Below, in pieces: positions 22,522 to 31,638 of a stretch of DNA of 64,000 nt. Below the pieces are notes generated by a model. It was not told where the DNA came from, ran no database searches, and saw nothing but the letters and a program-made list of their open reading frames with translations. The DNA is from Achromobacter ruhlandii (GTDB lineage Bacteria > Pseudomonadota > Gammaproteobacteria > Burkholderiales > Burkholderiaceae_B), in NCBI RefSeq assembly GCF_902859695.1, contig NZ_CADIJL010000005.1:237406-301405 (forward strand), written 5' to 3'. The translations under genes were made by a program, and so were the position numbers. Position 1 is the first letter of the stretch. Each line of letters opens with the position of its first letter.

Positions 22522-23967
22522 ATGCCCTGCGCCACCCTGCCCTCGCCCTGCCCCGACACCTCCGCCCACCCCGCCACGCCGGGCCCGCTCGGCCTGGCCG
22601 TGCTGCTGTCCGGCGGCTTCATCACGATCTTCGACCTGTTCGTGGTCAACGTCGCCATCCCCAGCATGCAGCACACGCTGTCGGCCAGCTTCGCACAGAT
22701 CAATTTCATCATCGTCGCCTACGAGCTGGCCTATGGCGTGCTGCTGATCGCCGGCAGCCGGCTCGGCGACCGCCATGGCCGCCGGCGCCTGTTCATGCTG
22801 GGCATGGCCGGCTTCGCGCTGGCCTCGGCGCTGTGCGGCCTGGCGCCCGATGCCAACACGCTGATCGGCGCGCGCGTGCTGCAGGGCGTGGCGGCGGCCA
22901 TGCTGTTCCCGCAGGTCTACGCGCTGATCCGCGTCAGCTACGACGGCCACGCGCGACGCCGCGCCTTCGGCCTGCTCGGCATGACGCTGGGGCTGGCGGC
23001 CATCGCCGGCCAGGTGCTGGGCGGCTGGATCGTGCACGCCGACCTGTTCGGCCTGGCGTGGCGCACGATCTTCCTGGTGAACGTGCCGCTTGGCGTGCTG
23101 GCCTGGCGGCTGGCGCGCCACATCCCCGAATCGCGCGACGCCGCCGGCGCGCCGATGGACTGGGGCGGCTCGGCGCTGGTCGGCGCGGGACTGGGCCTGT
23201 TGCTGCTGGCGCTGGTCGAAGGCCCGGCGCGCCATTGGCCCGCGTGGACGCTGGCCTGCGGCGCGGCGGCGGTCGCGTTGCTGGCGCTGTTCGTGTGGAC
23301 GCAGCGCCGCGCCGGCGCCGCCGGGCGCGTGCCGCTGGTCGATATGGCGCTGCTGGCGCAACCGCGATTCGCGGCAGGCTGCCTGCTGGTGACGCTGGTG
23401 TTCTCCACCGCCAGCGCGATGTTCCTGTGCTACGCCCTGCTGTTGCAGACCGGGCTGGGCGTGGACGCGCTGACAGCGGGCGCGGTGTTCGCCCCCGCGA
23501 GCGTCGGCTTCGTGGCCGGCTCGATGGCCGCGCCGCGACTCGTGGCGCGCTTCGGCACGCGCGCCATCATGGTGGCCGCGATGCTGTACGGCGGCGCCAC
23601 GGCCGCGTTGATGTGGCAGGTGGACGCGGCCGGCGCCCTGCTCGCGCCCTGGTCGCTGGTGCCGGCGCTGATCTGGCTGGGCGCCGCGCAGGGCGCGGTC
23701 AATACACCGCTGGTCAACCTCGCGCTGGGGTTGGTGCAGGACCATCACGCGGGCATGGCCGCCGGCGTGGTCTCGACGCTGCAACAGGTCGGCGCGGCGC
23801 TGGGCGTGTCCGCCGCCGGCATGCTGTTCAGCGGCGCGCTGGACGCGCACGCCGACGCGGCGCTCGGCGATCGCTATGCGCGCGCGTTCGCCAGCGCCAT
23901 GCAGTTCAACGTGGCGGCGATCGCCGCGTCGGTATTGCTGCTGTGGTGGCTGGGACGGCGGCGCTGA
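22522..23967 (+). CDS. DHA2-family MFS drug exporter
   Basis: A 481-residue transporter with about 14 membrane segments. Family motifs are SGGFITIFDLFVVNVAIPSMQ (first helix with the D-x-x-x-V-N-V-A-I-P pattern), GSRLGDRHGRRRLFMLG (motif A) and ALCGLAPDANTLIGARVLQGVAAAMLFPQ (motif B/C). It exports hydrophobic or cationic compounds using the proton gradient (EmrB/QacA group). No EmrA-like fusion gene is adjacent. Start ATG 22522. It is divergent from the MmyB-type regulator, its probable repressor, and converges on proC with a 1-bp gap between stop codons. Confidence 0.88.
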   Translation: MPCATLPSPCPDTSAHPATPGPLGLAVLLSGGFITIFDLFVVNVAIPSMQHTLSASFAQINFIIVAYELAYGVLLIAGSRLGDRHGRRRLFMLGMAGFALASALCGLAPDANTLIGARVLQGVAAAMLFPQVYALIRVSYDGHARRRAFGLLGMTLGLAAIAGQVLGGWIVHADLFGLAWRTIFLVNVPLGVLAWRLARHIPESRDAAGAPMDWGGSALVGAGLGLLLLALVEGPARHWPAWTLACGAAAVALLALFVWTQRRAGAAGRVPLVDMALLAQPRFAAGCLLVTLVFSTASAMFLCYALLLQTGLGVDALTAGAVFAPASVGFVAGSMAAPRLVARFGTRAIMVAAMLYGGATAALMWQVDAAGALLAPWSLVPALIWLGAAQGAVNTPLVNLALGLVQDHHAGMAAGVVSTLQQVGAALGVSAAGMLFSGALDAHADAALGDRYARAFASAMQFNVAAIAASVLLLWWLGRRR

Positions 23968-23968
23968 C

Positions 23969-24775
23969 CTAGCCCGCCGACAATTCGCGCGCGCGTTGCT
24001 CGGCCTTGAGCGCCGCCTCGGTAATGGCGGGCGCCACGCCCGCCTCGCGCAGATGCGCCAGCGCAGCGTAGGTGGTGCCGCCCTTGGAGGTCACGCGTTC
24101 CTGCAGTTCGACCAGGGGCGCTTCGTCGCGCGCGGCCAGCTCGGCCGCGCCGCGAAACGCCGCCACCGACAGGCGGCGCGCATCGACCGCGCCAAAGCCC
24201 AGCGCCAGCGCCGCCTTTTCCAGCGCCGCCATGAAATGGAACACATAGCCCGGACCGCTGCCGGTCACGGCGGTGACCGCGTCGATCAGGATTTCGCGAT
24301 CGACCCAGATGCGCTCGCCCACGGCGGCGAACAACGCGTCCACCAGCTCGCGCTGCGCCGCGCCGCAAGCCTGGCTGGCGTACAGGCCCGTCATGCCCAG
24401 CCCGACCTTGGCCGGCGTGTTGGGCATGGCGCGCACGATACGGGCATGGCCGTCCAGCCATTGCGACAAGGCCGTGAGATTGACGCCCGCCGCGATGCTG
24501 ACCACTGTCGTCTGCGCGCGTAGATGCGCCTGGACTTGCCCGCACGCCTCGCGCAACACCTGCGGCTTGGTCGCCAGCACGCACAGCGCCGCGTCGGCGA
24601 TCTCGGCGCCAACGCTCTCGCGGCACGTCACGCCGCGCGCGAGCAGGCCGGCGCGGGTGGGCCCGAAGGGTTCGATCACCAGGAAATCCGCCAGCTGGCG
24701 GCCCTGTCCGAGCAATCCCTCGATGATGGCGCTGGCCATGTTGCCGCCGCCGATGAAGACGATTTTTTCTTGCAT
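23969..24775 (-). CDS. proC: Pyrroline-5-carboxylate reductase
   Basis: A 268-residue enzyme catalysing NAD(P)H-dependent reduction of pyrroline-5-carboxylate to proline. It has the Rossmann start KIVFIGGGNMASAIIEGLL, the AMPNTPAKVGLGMTGLY block and the C-terminal signature TAVTGSGPGYVFHFMAALEKAA followed by LQERVTSKGGTTYAAL. Length is standard. It lies 17 bp downstream of a 2-hydroxy-acid dehydrogenase gene on the same strand and may be co-transcribed with it. The usual yggS partner is absent, so this may be a second, pathway-linked ProC that reduces another cyclic imine. Confidence 0.92.
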   Translation of the reverse strand: MQEKIVFIGGGNMASAIIEGLLGQGRQLADFLVIEPFGPTRAGLLARGVTCRESVGAEIADAALCVLATKPQVLREACGQVQAHLRAQTTVVSIAAGVNLTALSQWLDGHARIVRAMPNTPAKVGLGMTGLYASQACGAAQRELVDALFAAVGERIWVDREILIDAVTAVTGSGPGYVFHFMAALEKAALALGFGAVDARRLSVAAFRGAAELAARDEAPLVELQERVTSKGGTTYAALAHLREAGVAPAITEAALKAEQRARELSAG

Positions 24776-24792
24776 GATCCTGATTCCTTTCC

Positions 24793-25941
24793 TCAATCGA
24801 AAATGGCCCGGCGCCTGCGCACCGCCGTGGCATCCAGCGCGCCAATGCGAGTGCGCCCGAGCAGCCGCAATGTGTTTTCCAGCTCGGCGCGCAGGATTGC
24901 CAGCACCTCGCCCGCGCCGCGCGGCCCCCGACCCGCCAGTCCATACAGCGGCGCGCGGCCCAGCAGCACCGCGCGCGCGCCCAGCGCCACCGCCTTGGCG
25001 ATATCGCTGCCGCGCCGCACCCCGCCATCCACCAGCACGTCGAGCGACTGCCCCAGTTCGGCCGCGACCTCCGGCAGGACTTCGAGCGGGCAGGGAGCGC
25101 ACTCCAGCTGCCTGCCGCCGTGGTTGGACAGCACGATGCCGTCCACGCCGCGCGCCTTGGCCCGGCGCGCATCGGCCAGCGTCTGGATGCCCTTGATGAC
25201 GATGCGGCCGCGCCACCGGCGGCGCAGCCAGTCGATGTCGTCCCAGGTCAAGGCCAGGTCCATCTGGCGGCTCAGGGCGGACGCCTGTTCCGTGATGTTC
25301 TCCCGCGCGTTGGAACTGACGGCCAGGTTCTTCAGTTGCGGCCCGCCGCCGCGCAGCATGCGCCAGCACCAGCCCGGATGCGCCGCCAGGTCCAGCAGCA
25401 AGCGGCCGGAAGGACGCAGCGGCAGTTGGAAGCCGTTGCGCTTGTCATGGTCGCGATTGCCATGCACCGGCACGTCGACCGTCAGGAACAGCGCCGTGTA
25501 GCCGCTGCTCCAGGCCCGGTCCATCAGGTGTTCGGCGATACGGCGGTCGCGCTGCACGTACAACTGCAACCACAGCTCGCCCGCGCCCGCCGCGCGCACT
25601 TCCTCCAGCAGCGAGGTCGATGCGGTGGACAGCACGAACGGCAGCCCCGCTCGATGCGCGGCGCGCGCCAGGTGCACGTCCGCGTCGGGCCAGAACAGCC
25701 CGTTCAGGCCCGTCGGCCCGACGATCGCGGGCATGGCCGCGGCCGCGCCCAGGACGGTGGTTTGCAGCTGGCAGTCGGTGACGTCCGCCAGCACCTCGGG
25801 CACGAATTCCAGCGCGCCGAAGGCGGCCACGTTGCGCCGCAACGAGGCGCCGTCCTCGGCGCCCCCGTCCAGATAATCGAAGGCCAGCCGAGGCAGTCGC
25901 TTGCGCGCCTGCGCCCGGTAATCCATCACGCTGGGCAGCAT
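24793..25941 (-). CDS. FMN-dependent alpha-hydroxy-acid dehydrogenase (LldD/MdlB family)
   Basis: A 382-residue flavoenzyme oxidising L-2-hydroxy acids to 2-oxo acids. Family landmarks are FDYLDGGAEDGASLRRN, PAIVGPTGLNGLFWPDAD, LTVDVPVHGNRDHDKRNGF and the active-site SNHGGRQL at 272-279 (catalytic His275 by count), followed by DVLVDGGVRRGSDIAKAVALGA. L-lactate and mandelate dehydrogenases both fit; substrate residues cannot be resolved here. It is divergent from an FAD-linked D-2-hydroxy-acid-type dehydrogenase, so the pair may oxidise the two enantiomers of one acid. proC follows. Confidence 0.85.
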   Translation of the reverse strand: MLPSVMDYRAQARKRLPRLAFDYLDGGAEDGASLRRNVAAFGALEFVPEVLADVTDCQLQTTVLGAAAAMPAIVGPTGLNGLFWPDADVHLARAAHRAGLPFVLSTASTSLLEEVRAAGAGELWLQLYVQRDRRIAEHLMDRAWSSGYTALFLTVDVPVHGNRDHDKRNGFQLPLRPSGRLLLDLAAHPGWCWRMLRGGGPQLKNLAVSSNARENITEQASALSRQMDLALTWDDIDWLRRRWRGRIVIKGIQTLADARRAKARGVDGIVLSNHGGRQLECAPCPLEVLPEVAAELGQSLDVLVDGGVRRGSDIAKAVALGARAVLLGRAPLYGLAGRGPRGAGEVLAILRAELENTLRLLGRTRIGALDATAVRRRRAIFD

Positions 25942-26065
25942 CTCTCTTCCTTGTTGGCGGGAATCCGATTAAATTACATATCGAACGTATCGATTGTATT
26001 TCGATTGTTTTTTTAGACGATTGCCAGGATGTTCCGCCCTAGGACATACCCTCAATTCAATCGTT

Positions 26066-26106
26066 ATACGATTACTTAAATCGAAAAGCGATTTAAGTAA
26101 TCGTAT
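26066..26106. promoter_or_regulatory. 41-bp inverted repeat with perfect 18-bp arms
   Basis: ATACGATTACTTAAATCG (26066-26083) and its exact reverse complement (26089-26106) flank the loop AAAAG. It lies in the 220-bp divergent spacer between the two hydroxy-acid dehydrogenase genes, ending 55 bp before the plus-strand ATG. There is no U-run, so it is not a normal terminator. The length and perfection suggest a regulatory operator or an RNA hairpin in the 5' leader. A TTATAC box (26064-26069) overlaps its left edge. Confidence 0.75.
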
Positions 26107-26161
26107 GCTGTGTCTCAACGTGATCGGCTTTTCTACCCCCGATCTCCATGGGACGACAGAC

Positions 26162-27589
26162 ATGACCACAGGCACCTCCCTGCTCGATGCGCTCATCCAG
26201 GCCTTGGGCGACAGCGCGATCCTGCGCACCGACACCGACATGGCCGGCTACACCGAAGACTGGCGCGGCCGCTACAAGGGCGCGGCGCTCTGCGTGGCCC
26301 TGCCGAATTCCACGCAGCAGGTCGCCGACATCGTGCGCCTGTGCAACGCCCACGCCGCCCCCGTGCTGCCGCAAGGCGGCAACACCAGCCTGTGCGGCGG
26401 CGCGGTGCCGGACGAAGCGGGCCCGCCCCCCGTCATCGTCAATCTCTCCCGCCTGCGCCAGATCCGCCGCGTGGACCCGGCCAACAACTCGATGGAAGTC
26501 GAAGCCGGCTGCGTGCTGGCCGCCGTGCAGCAGGCCGCCGCGGAACAGGGCCGCCTGTATCCCATCAGCCTGGGCGCGGAAGGTTCATGCCAGATCGGCG
26601 GCACCATCGCCACCAACGCCGGCGGCACCGGCGTGCTGCGCTACGGCAATACGCGCGACAACATCCTGGGCCTGGAGGTCGTGCTGCCCGACGGCTCCAT
26701 CTGGAACGGCCTGACCGCCCTGCGCAAGAACAATACGGGTTTCGACTTGAAGCACCTGTTCATCGGCGCCGAAGGCACCTTGGGCATCGTGACCGCGGCC
26801 GTGCTGAAGCTGCACCCGCTGCCCACCCGCCACGCCATCGCCTGGCTGGCGCCCACCGATCCCCAGGCCGCGCTCGATATCCTGGGCCTGTTCCAACAGC
26901 AGTGCGGCTCGCGCCTGTCCGCCTTCGAGATGATCGACAGCAATCAGCTGGACATCGTCATGACGCACGTGCCCGGGCGCAAGAATCCGCTCAGCGGCGC
27001 GCATCCGTGGCATGTGCTGGTGGAGCTGTCGGACACCGGCGGCGGGACGGAACTGCAGGACGTGCTGCAGCAGATCCTGGAGCAGGCGTCCGAACAGGGC
27101 CTGCTGCACGATGCCGTGGTGGCCAGCAACGACAGCCAGCGCGCCGCGCTCTGGGAAGTCCGCCACAGCGTCTCGGAAGGCAACAAGAAAGCGGGCGTGG
27201 GCCTGACCACCGACAGCGCGGTGCCCGTCTCGAGCGTGCCGCGGTTCATCGCCGCCGCCACCGACGCCGTGCGCCGCCTGGTGCCCGACCTGCCCATCCT
27301 GATCGTCGCCCACCTGGGCGACGGCAACGTCCACTTCATTCCGTTTTTCACGTTCGACGCCTGGAACGCGCTGCCCGAGCGCGACGCCATGGCGGCCGCC
27401 ATCCGCCGCGCCGTCAACGACGTGGCCGACGCGCTGGGCGGCACCTTCAGCGCCGAGCATGGCGTGGGCCGCACGTCGCTGGCCGAAATGGCGCACTACA
27501 AGTCCCCGGTCGAACTGGCCATGATGCGCACGCTGAAAGCCAGCTTCGATCCCGCCGCCCTCTTCAATCCCGGTCGCTTGCTGCCCTGA
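26162..27589 (+). CDS. FAD-linked oxidoreductase, GlcD/D-2-hydroxy-acid dehydrogenase type
   Basis: A 475-residue flavoprotein. The N-terminal PCMH-type FAD domain (about 35-220) has PVLPQGGNTSLCGGAVPDE, ISLGAEGSCQIGGTIATNAGGTGVLRYGN and IGAEGTLGIVTAA. The C-terminal FAD-oxidase domain has PILIVAHLGDGNVHFIPF and SAEHGVGRTSLAEM near the end, the metal/substrate histidines of D-lactate and D-2-hydroxyglutarate dehydrogenases. Start at ATG 26162; an in-frame ORF extends further upstream but crosses the inverted repeat. It is the first gene of an operon with a polyamine-type ABC transporter and a DapA-family enzyme, so it probably oxidises an imported hydroxy acid. Confidence 0.85.
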   Translation: MTTGTSLLDALIQALGDSAILRTDTDMAGYTEDWRGRYKGAALCVALPNSTQQVADIVRLCNAHAAPVLPQGGNTSLCGGAVPDEAGPPPVIVNLSRLRQIRRVDPANNSMEVEAGCVLAAVQQAAAEQGRLYPISLGAEGSCQIGGTIATNAGGTGVLRYGNTRDNILGLEVVLPDGSIWNGLTALRKNNTGFDLKHLFIGAEGTLGIVTAAVLKLHPLPTRHAIAWLAPTDPQAALDILGLFQQQCGSRLSAFEMIDSNQLDIVMTHVPGRKNPLSGAHPWHVLVELSDTGGGTELQDVLQQILEQASEQGLLHDAVVASNDSQRAALWEVRHSVSEGNKKAGVGLTTDSAVPVSSVPRFIAAATDAVRRLVPDLPILIVAHLGDGNVHFIPFFTFDAWNALPERDAMAAAIRRAVNDVADALGGTFSAEHGVGRTSLAEMAHYKSPVELAMMRTLKASFDPAALFNPGRLLP

Positions 27590-27628
27590 AGCCGCCCTTC
27601 CCGTCCGCCGTCCCGCTGGAGCCCTTCC

Positions 27629-28711
27629 ATGAAATCCCCCTCCTACAACGCCTCGCGCCGCCGCGCGCTCAAGACCGCCGCCGCCGGCGTCGCCACCCTG
27701 GCCATGCCCATGATCTGGACGCCGTCGCGCGCGGCCTCCAAGCGCATCGTCGTGCGCGATGACGGCGGCATCTACAGCAAGGCCTATGGCGCGGTGTTCT
27801 ACAAGCCGTTCACGGACGCCACCGGCATCCAGGTGGTGGGCGTGCAGGCCAACGCCGAGCCCACCGCGCAGATCCGCAGCATGGTGGACACCGGCAACTA
27901 CACCTGGGACATGGCCAAGATCAGCCAGCCCGCCATCCTGATGCTCACCGAAGGCGGCAAGGTCTATCTGGAAAAACATGGCCTGGAATCGGACCCGGTC
28001 GTGGCCACCATCCCCAAGCAATACATGTCGCCCTATGGCGTGGGCAACAACGTCTACACCACGGTGCTGGCCTATCGCACCGACGCCTTCAAGGGCCGCC
28101 GCGCCCCGGCGTCGTGGGCGGACTTCTGGGACGTCAAGAACATCCCCGGCCGGCGCGGCCTGCGCAAGCATCCGTTCGACACCATCGAGGAAGCGCTGAT
28201 GGCCGACGGCGTGCCGACCGACAAGGTCTACCCCTGCGACATCGACCGCGCCCTGGCCAGCCTGGACAAGATCAAGCCGTCGGTCGATGTGTGGTGGAAC
28301 ACCGGCGCGCAGGTCGAGCAGATGCTGGGCTCCGGCGAAGTCGACATGATCGCCACCTGGGTTTCCCGCGCGCAATCGGCCATCGCCAACGGCGCGCCCG
28401 TGCAGATCGTGTGGGACCAGAACATCTGGGGTTGCGACAACTGGTCGATCCTGAAAGGCACGCCCAACGCCGACGCCTGCCGCGAATTCATCAAGTTCGC
28501 CTCGGACCCCAAGCGCCAGGCCGCGCTGGTCGAGTTCTTCGCCGCCGGCGTGACCCAACCCGCCGCGTTCGATCACATCAAACCCGACGTGGCGCGCAAT
28601 TGCCCGACCCACCCCGACAACATCAAGACCGGCCTGCACATCAACGCCGCCTACTGGCTGGACAAGCAGCGCGACGTGCTCGAGCGCTTCAACGGTTGGG
28701 TCTTGAAGTAA
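27629..28711 (+). CDS. ABC transporter periplasmic binding protein, polyamine/PotD type
   Basis: A 360-residue binding protein with a twin-arginine-type signal (SRRRALKTAAAGVATLAMP, residues 9-27). The mature part follows the spermidine/putrescine-binding fold (GGIYSKAYGAVFYKPFTDATGI, WADFWDVKNIPGRRGLR, ACREFIKFASDPKRQAALVEF). The Tat signal implies export as a folded protein. Family members bind polyamines, but also opines, aminoacids and other small charged compounds; the downstream DapA-like enzyme argues for an acid. It lies 39 bp after the dehydrogenase gene. Confidence 0.85.
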   Translation: MKSPSYNASRRRALKTAAAGVATLAMPMIWTPSRAASKRIVVRDDGGIYSKAYGAVFYKPFTDATGIQVVGVQANAEPTAQIRSMVDTGNYTWDMAKISQPAILMLTEGGKVYLEKHGLESDPVVATIPKQYMSPYGVGNNVYTTVLAYRTDAFKGRRAPASWADFWDVKNIPGRRGLRKHPFDTIEEALMADGVPTDKVYPCDIDRALASLDKIKPSVDVWWNTGAQVEQMLGSGEVDMIATWVSRAQSAIANGAPVQIVWDQNIWGCDNWSILKGTPNADACREFIKFASDPKRQAALVEFFAAGVTQPAAFDHIKPDVARNCPTHPDNIKTGLHINAAYWLDKQRDVLERFNGWVLK

Positions 28712-28733
28712 CACCTTGCATACGCCGAACACC

Positions 28734-29822
28734 ATGTCTTCTTCCAATCTGCAGATCTCGGGCCTGGGCAAGCGCTACGGCGATTTCGTCGCCCTGGCGC
28801 CCACGCACCTGGATGTCGCCCGCGGCGAATTCCTGACCCTGCTGGGCCCGTCCGGGTCCGGCAAGACCACGCTGCTGAGCCTGATCGCGGGCCTGGCCAG
28901 GCCCGACGAAGGCCGCGTGCTGATCGACGGCAACGACGTCACCCACGGCGCGCCGTACGAGCGGGACATCGGCATGGTGTTCCAGAACTATGCGCTGTTC
29001 CCGCACATGACCATCCTGGAGAACATCGCCTTTCCGCTGAAGATGCGCAAGGTGCCGGCGGCCGAGGCGAAGCGGCGCGCGCAGGAAGCGCTGGACATGG
29101 TGCGGCTGCCGCAGGTCGGCGCGCGCCTGCCGCGCGAACTGTCGGGCGGCCAGCAGCAGCGCATCGCGCTGGCGCGCTGCATGGTCTACCGCCCCGCGAT
29201 CATCCTGATGGACGAACCGCTGGGCGCGCTGGACAAGAAGCTGCGCGACCAGATGCAACTGGAGATCAAGCGCATCCACCGCGAACTGGGCACCACCATC
29301 GTCTACGTGACGCATGACCAGGAAGAGGCCATGACCATGTCCGATCGCATCTGCCTGATGAATGGCGGCGCGATCGAGCAACTGGGCACGCCAGCCGACC
29401 TGTACTTCCGTCCACGCACCCTGTTCGTGGCGGACTTCCTGGGCGAATCCAACCTGCTGCGGGGCGAGGTCACGGCCATCGACGGCCCCACCTTGACGGT
29501 CAGGTTGACGCAGCAGGGCGTCACCGGGCAGGCCCTGTCCAACGGCGCCGCGATCAAGGTCGGCCAGAAGGTCACGCTGATGGTGCGGCCGCAGAACCTG
29601 CAGGCCGGCCCCGCCCGGGAGCACGGCCAGGCCCTGACCGGCAGGCTGCTCGACGTGATGGTGACCGGCAGCCTGACCAAGCTCTATCTGGATTCGGGCG
29701 CGCCCGACAGCGCCCCGCTCGTGGTCGCCTACCCCACGCGCCGCCAGGCCGAGCAGTACGCCATCGGCCAGCCGCTGTCGGTGACCTGGCAGGCCGCCGA
29801 CGCGGTCGCCATCGCGGAGTGA
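28734..29822 (+). CDS. ABC transporter ATP-binding subunit, PotA type
   Basis: A 362-residue ATPase with start at ATG 28734; a TTG at 28716 is possible but less likely. Walker A GPSGSGKTT at 38-46, Q-loop VFQNYALFPHMT, signature LSGGQQQRIALAR, Walker B IILMDEPLGALD and the H-loop VTHDQEEAM are all intact. A C-terminal TOBE domain (about 280-360) gives the MalK/PotA-type length. It powers import by the double permease encoded immediately downstream (4-bp gap). Confidence 0.92.
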   Translation: MSSSNLQISGLGKRYGDFVALAPTHLDVARGEFLTLLGPSGSGKTTLLSLIAGLARPDEGRVLIDGNDVTHGAPYERDIGMVFQNYALFPHMTILENIAFPLKMRKVPAAEAKRRAQEALDMVRLPQVGARLPRELSGGQQQRIALARCMVYRPAIILMDEPLGALDKKLRDQMQLEIKRIHRELGTTIVYVTHDQEEAMTMSDRICLMNGGAIEQLGTPADLYFRPRTLFVADFLGESNLLRGEVTAIDGPTLTVRLTQQGVTGQALSNGAAIKVGQKVTLMVRPQNLQAGPAREHGQALTGRLLDVMVTGSLTKLYLDSGAPDSAPLVVAYPTRRQAEQYAIGQPLSVTWQAADAVAIAE

Positions 29823-29826
29823 GCGC

Positions 29827-31602
29827 ATGAGCCCCCTCGCCCCTCCCCGCAAGCGCATGAGCCAGGGCCGCCGCCATTTCCTCATGGCCGCGCCGCTGGC
29901 GATCCTGTTGCTGGTGCTGCTGATCTATCCGGTCGGCCAGTTGCTGCTGCTGAGCTTCTACGGCGACCAGGGCTTCTCGCTGGCGCAATACCACCGGCTG
30001 TTCGAGTCGTCGGTGTATGTCAACGTGCTGCTCATCACGCTGAAGATCTCGCTTTGGACGACCTTCTTTGCCGTGGTGGCCGGCTACCCGGTCGCCTACC
30101 TGATCTCCAGCCTGTCGGCCCGGCGCAAGACGTCGCTGCTGTTCTGGGTGTTGCTGTCGTTCTGGACCAGCTTCCTGGTGCGCACCTTCGCGTGGGTCGT
30201 GCTGCTGGGCCGCAACGGCGTGGTCAACCAGATGCTGCAGGCGCTGGGCATCCTGGATGCGCCGGCCAACCTGCTCTACAACTTCGGCAGCGTGCTGGTC
30301 GGCATGGTGCATGCGCTGATGCCGCTGGCGGTGCTGACGATGCTGTCGGTCATGGAGAACATCGACCGCAACCTGCCGCGCGCCGCGTCCACCCTGGGCG
30401 CGCGCCCGGGCACCGCGTTCTGGAAGATCTACTTCCCGCTGTCCATGCCCGGCGTGGCCGCCGCGGCCATCATGGTGTTCGTCACCGCCATCGGCTTTTT
30501 CATCACCCCGGCGCTGCTGGGCGGCCGCAAGGAGACGATGATCACCCAGATCATCATCGACCAGGTGCAGCAGACCATGAACTGGGAATTCGCCGGCGCG
30601 GTGTCGGTGCTGCTGCTGGTGGTGGTGCTGGCCGTGTTCGCGCTGTACGACCGGATACTCGGCCTGTCGACCATGACCGGCGCCGGCGCCTCGCGCCCCC
30701 GCGCCTCGGCCAAGCCCGGCCTGGCGCGCCGCGCGGGCGAGGCCCTGCTGGACCTGCTGGCCGCGCTGTCCGACCGCCTGTTCTCGCTGCTGCCCACGCG
30801 CCTGCGCCGTTCGGTGTCGGGCACCGGCCAATCGCGCACCCTGTGGTGGATCGTGCTGGCGGTGCTGGCCTTCCTGTCCGCGCCCGCCTTCCTGATGATC
30901 CCGCTGTCGTTCGATTCCGGTTCCGGCCTGACCTGGCCGCCCAAGGGCTTTTCGCTGCAATGGTACGAGCAGATGTTCACGTCGCCGGTGTGGATGCAGG
31001 CCATCACGCGCTCGCTGGTCGTGGGCGTGGGCACCGGCCTGCTGGCCATGCTGATCGGCACGCCGGCCGCCTTCCTGCTGGTGCGCGCCGACATGCGCGG
31101 CAAATCCGCCATGCTGGCCTTCGTGCTGTCGCCCATCGTGGTGCCGCGCATGATCATCGCGGTGGGCATGTTCTATTTCTTCGCCCGCGTCGGCCTGGTC
31201 GGTTCGACCGTCGGCCTGATCCTGGCGCACACGGTGGTGGCGGTGCCGTACGTGGTGATCACCATGATGGCGGTGCTGCGCAACTACGACACGCGCCTGG
31301 ACCTGGCGGCGCAGAGCCTGGGCGCGGGCCCCTGGGCGACCTTGCGCTTCGTGACCTTCCCGATCCTTGGCGCGGGGCTGATGTCATCGTTCCTGTTCGC
31401 TTTCGCGACTTCGTTCGACGAGCTGACGATCGCGCTGTTCGCCTCGGGCGGCCTGAACGCCACCCTGCCCAAGCAGTTCTGGGATGAGGTGACGCTGCAG
31501 ATCTCCCCGGTGATCGCCGCCGTGTCCACCTGCCTGTTTATCTTCATCGCCGCGCTGATCTGGCTCGCCGACCGGCTGCGCCGCCGCAGCCTGGCGGGCT
31601 GA
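29827..31602 (+). CDS. ABC transporter permease, fused PotB-PotC type
   Basis: A 591-residue membrane protein holding both permease domains of a polyamine-type importer in one chain. Domain 1 (about 15-280) has the EAA loop ENIDRNLPRAASTLGARPGTAFWKIYFPLSMPG. A charged linker at about 285-330 joins it to domain 2 (about 335-590), with EAA loop NYDTRLDLAAQSLGAGPWATLRFVTFPILGAG. PotB and PotC are usually separate. Both EAA loops are intact, so the protein should serve as its own heterodimer. It is within the dehydrogenase-SBP-ATPase-permease-aldolase operon. Confidence 0.9.
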   Translation: MSPLAPPRKRMSQGRRHFLMAAPLAILLLVLLIYPVGQLLLLSFYGDQGFSLAQYHRLFESSVYVNVLLITLKISLWTTFFAVVAGYPVAYLISSLSARRKTSLLFWVLLSFWTSFLVRTFAWVVLLGRNGVVNQMLQALGILDAPANLLYNFGSVLVGMVHALMPLAVLTMLSVMENIDRNLPRAASTLGARPGTAFWKIYFPLSMPGVAAAAIMVFVTAIGFFITPALLGGRKETMITQIIIDQVQQTMNWEFAGAVSVLLLVVVLAVFALYDRILGLSTMTGAGASRPRASAKPGLARRAGEALLDLLAALSDRLFSLLPTRLRRSVSGTGQSRTLWWIVLAVLAFLSAPAFLMIPLSFDSGSGLTWPPKGFSLQWYEQMFTSPVWMQAITRSLVVGVGTGLLAMLIGTPAAFLLVRADMRGKSAMLAFVLSPIVVPRMIIAVGMFYFFARVGLVGSTVGLILAHTVVAVPYVVITMMAVLRNYDTRLDLAAQSLGAGPWATLRFVTFPILGAGLMSSFLFAFATSFDELTIALFASGGLNATLPKQFWDEVTLQISPVIAAVSTCLFIFIAALIWLADRLRRRSLAG

Positions 31603-31638
31603 GACGCGGCGCCGTTTCCCTTCCATCAGGATTTTTCC

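Noticed and set aside
26585..28771. Minus-strand open frame of about 728 codons across the FAD dehydrogenase and binding-protein genes
   Set aside because: Mirror frame of two well-supported plus-strand genes; the translated product is Gly/His/Val-rich and featureless.
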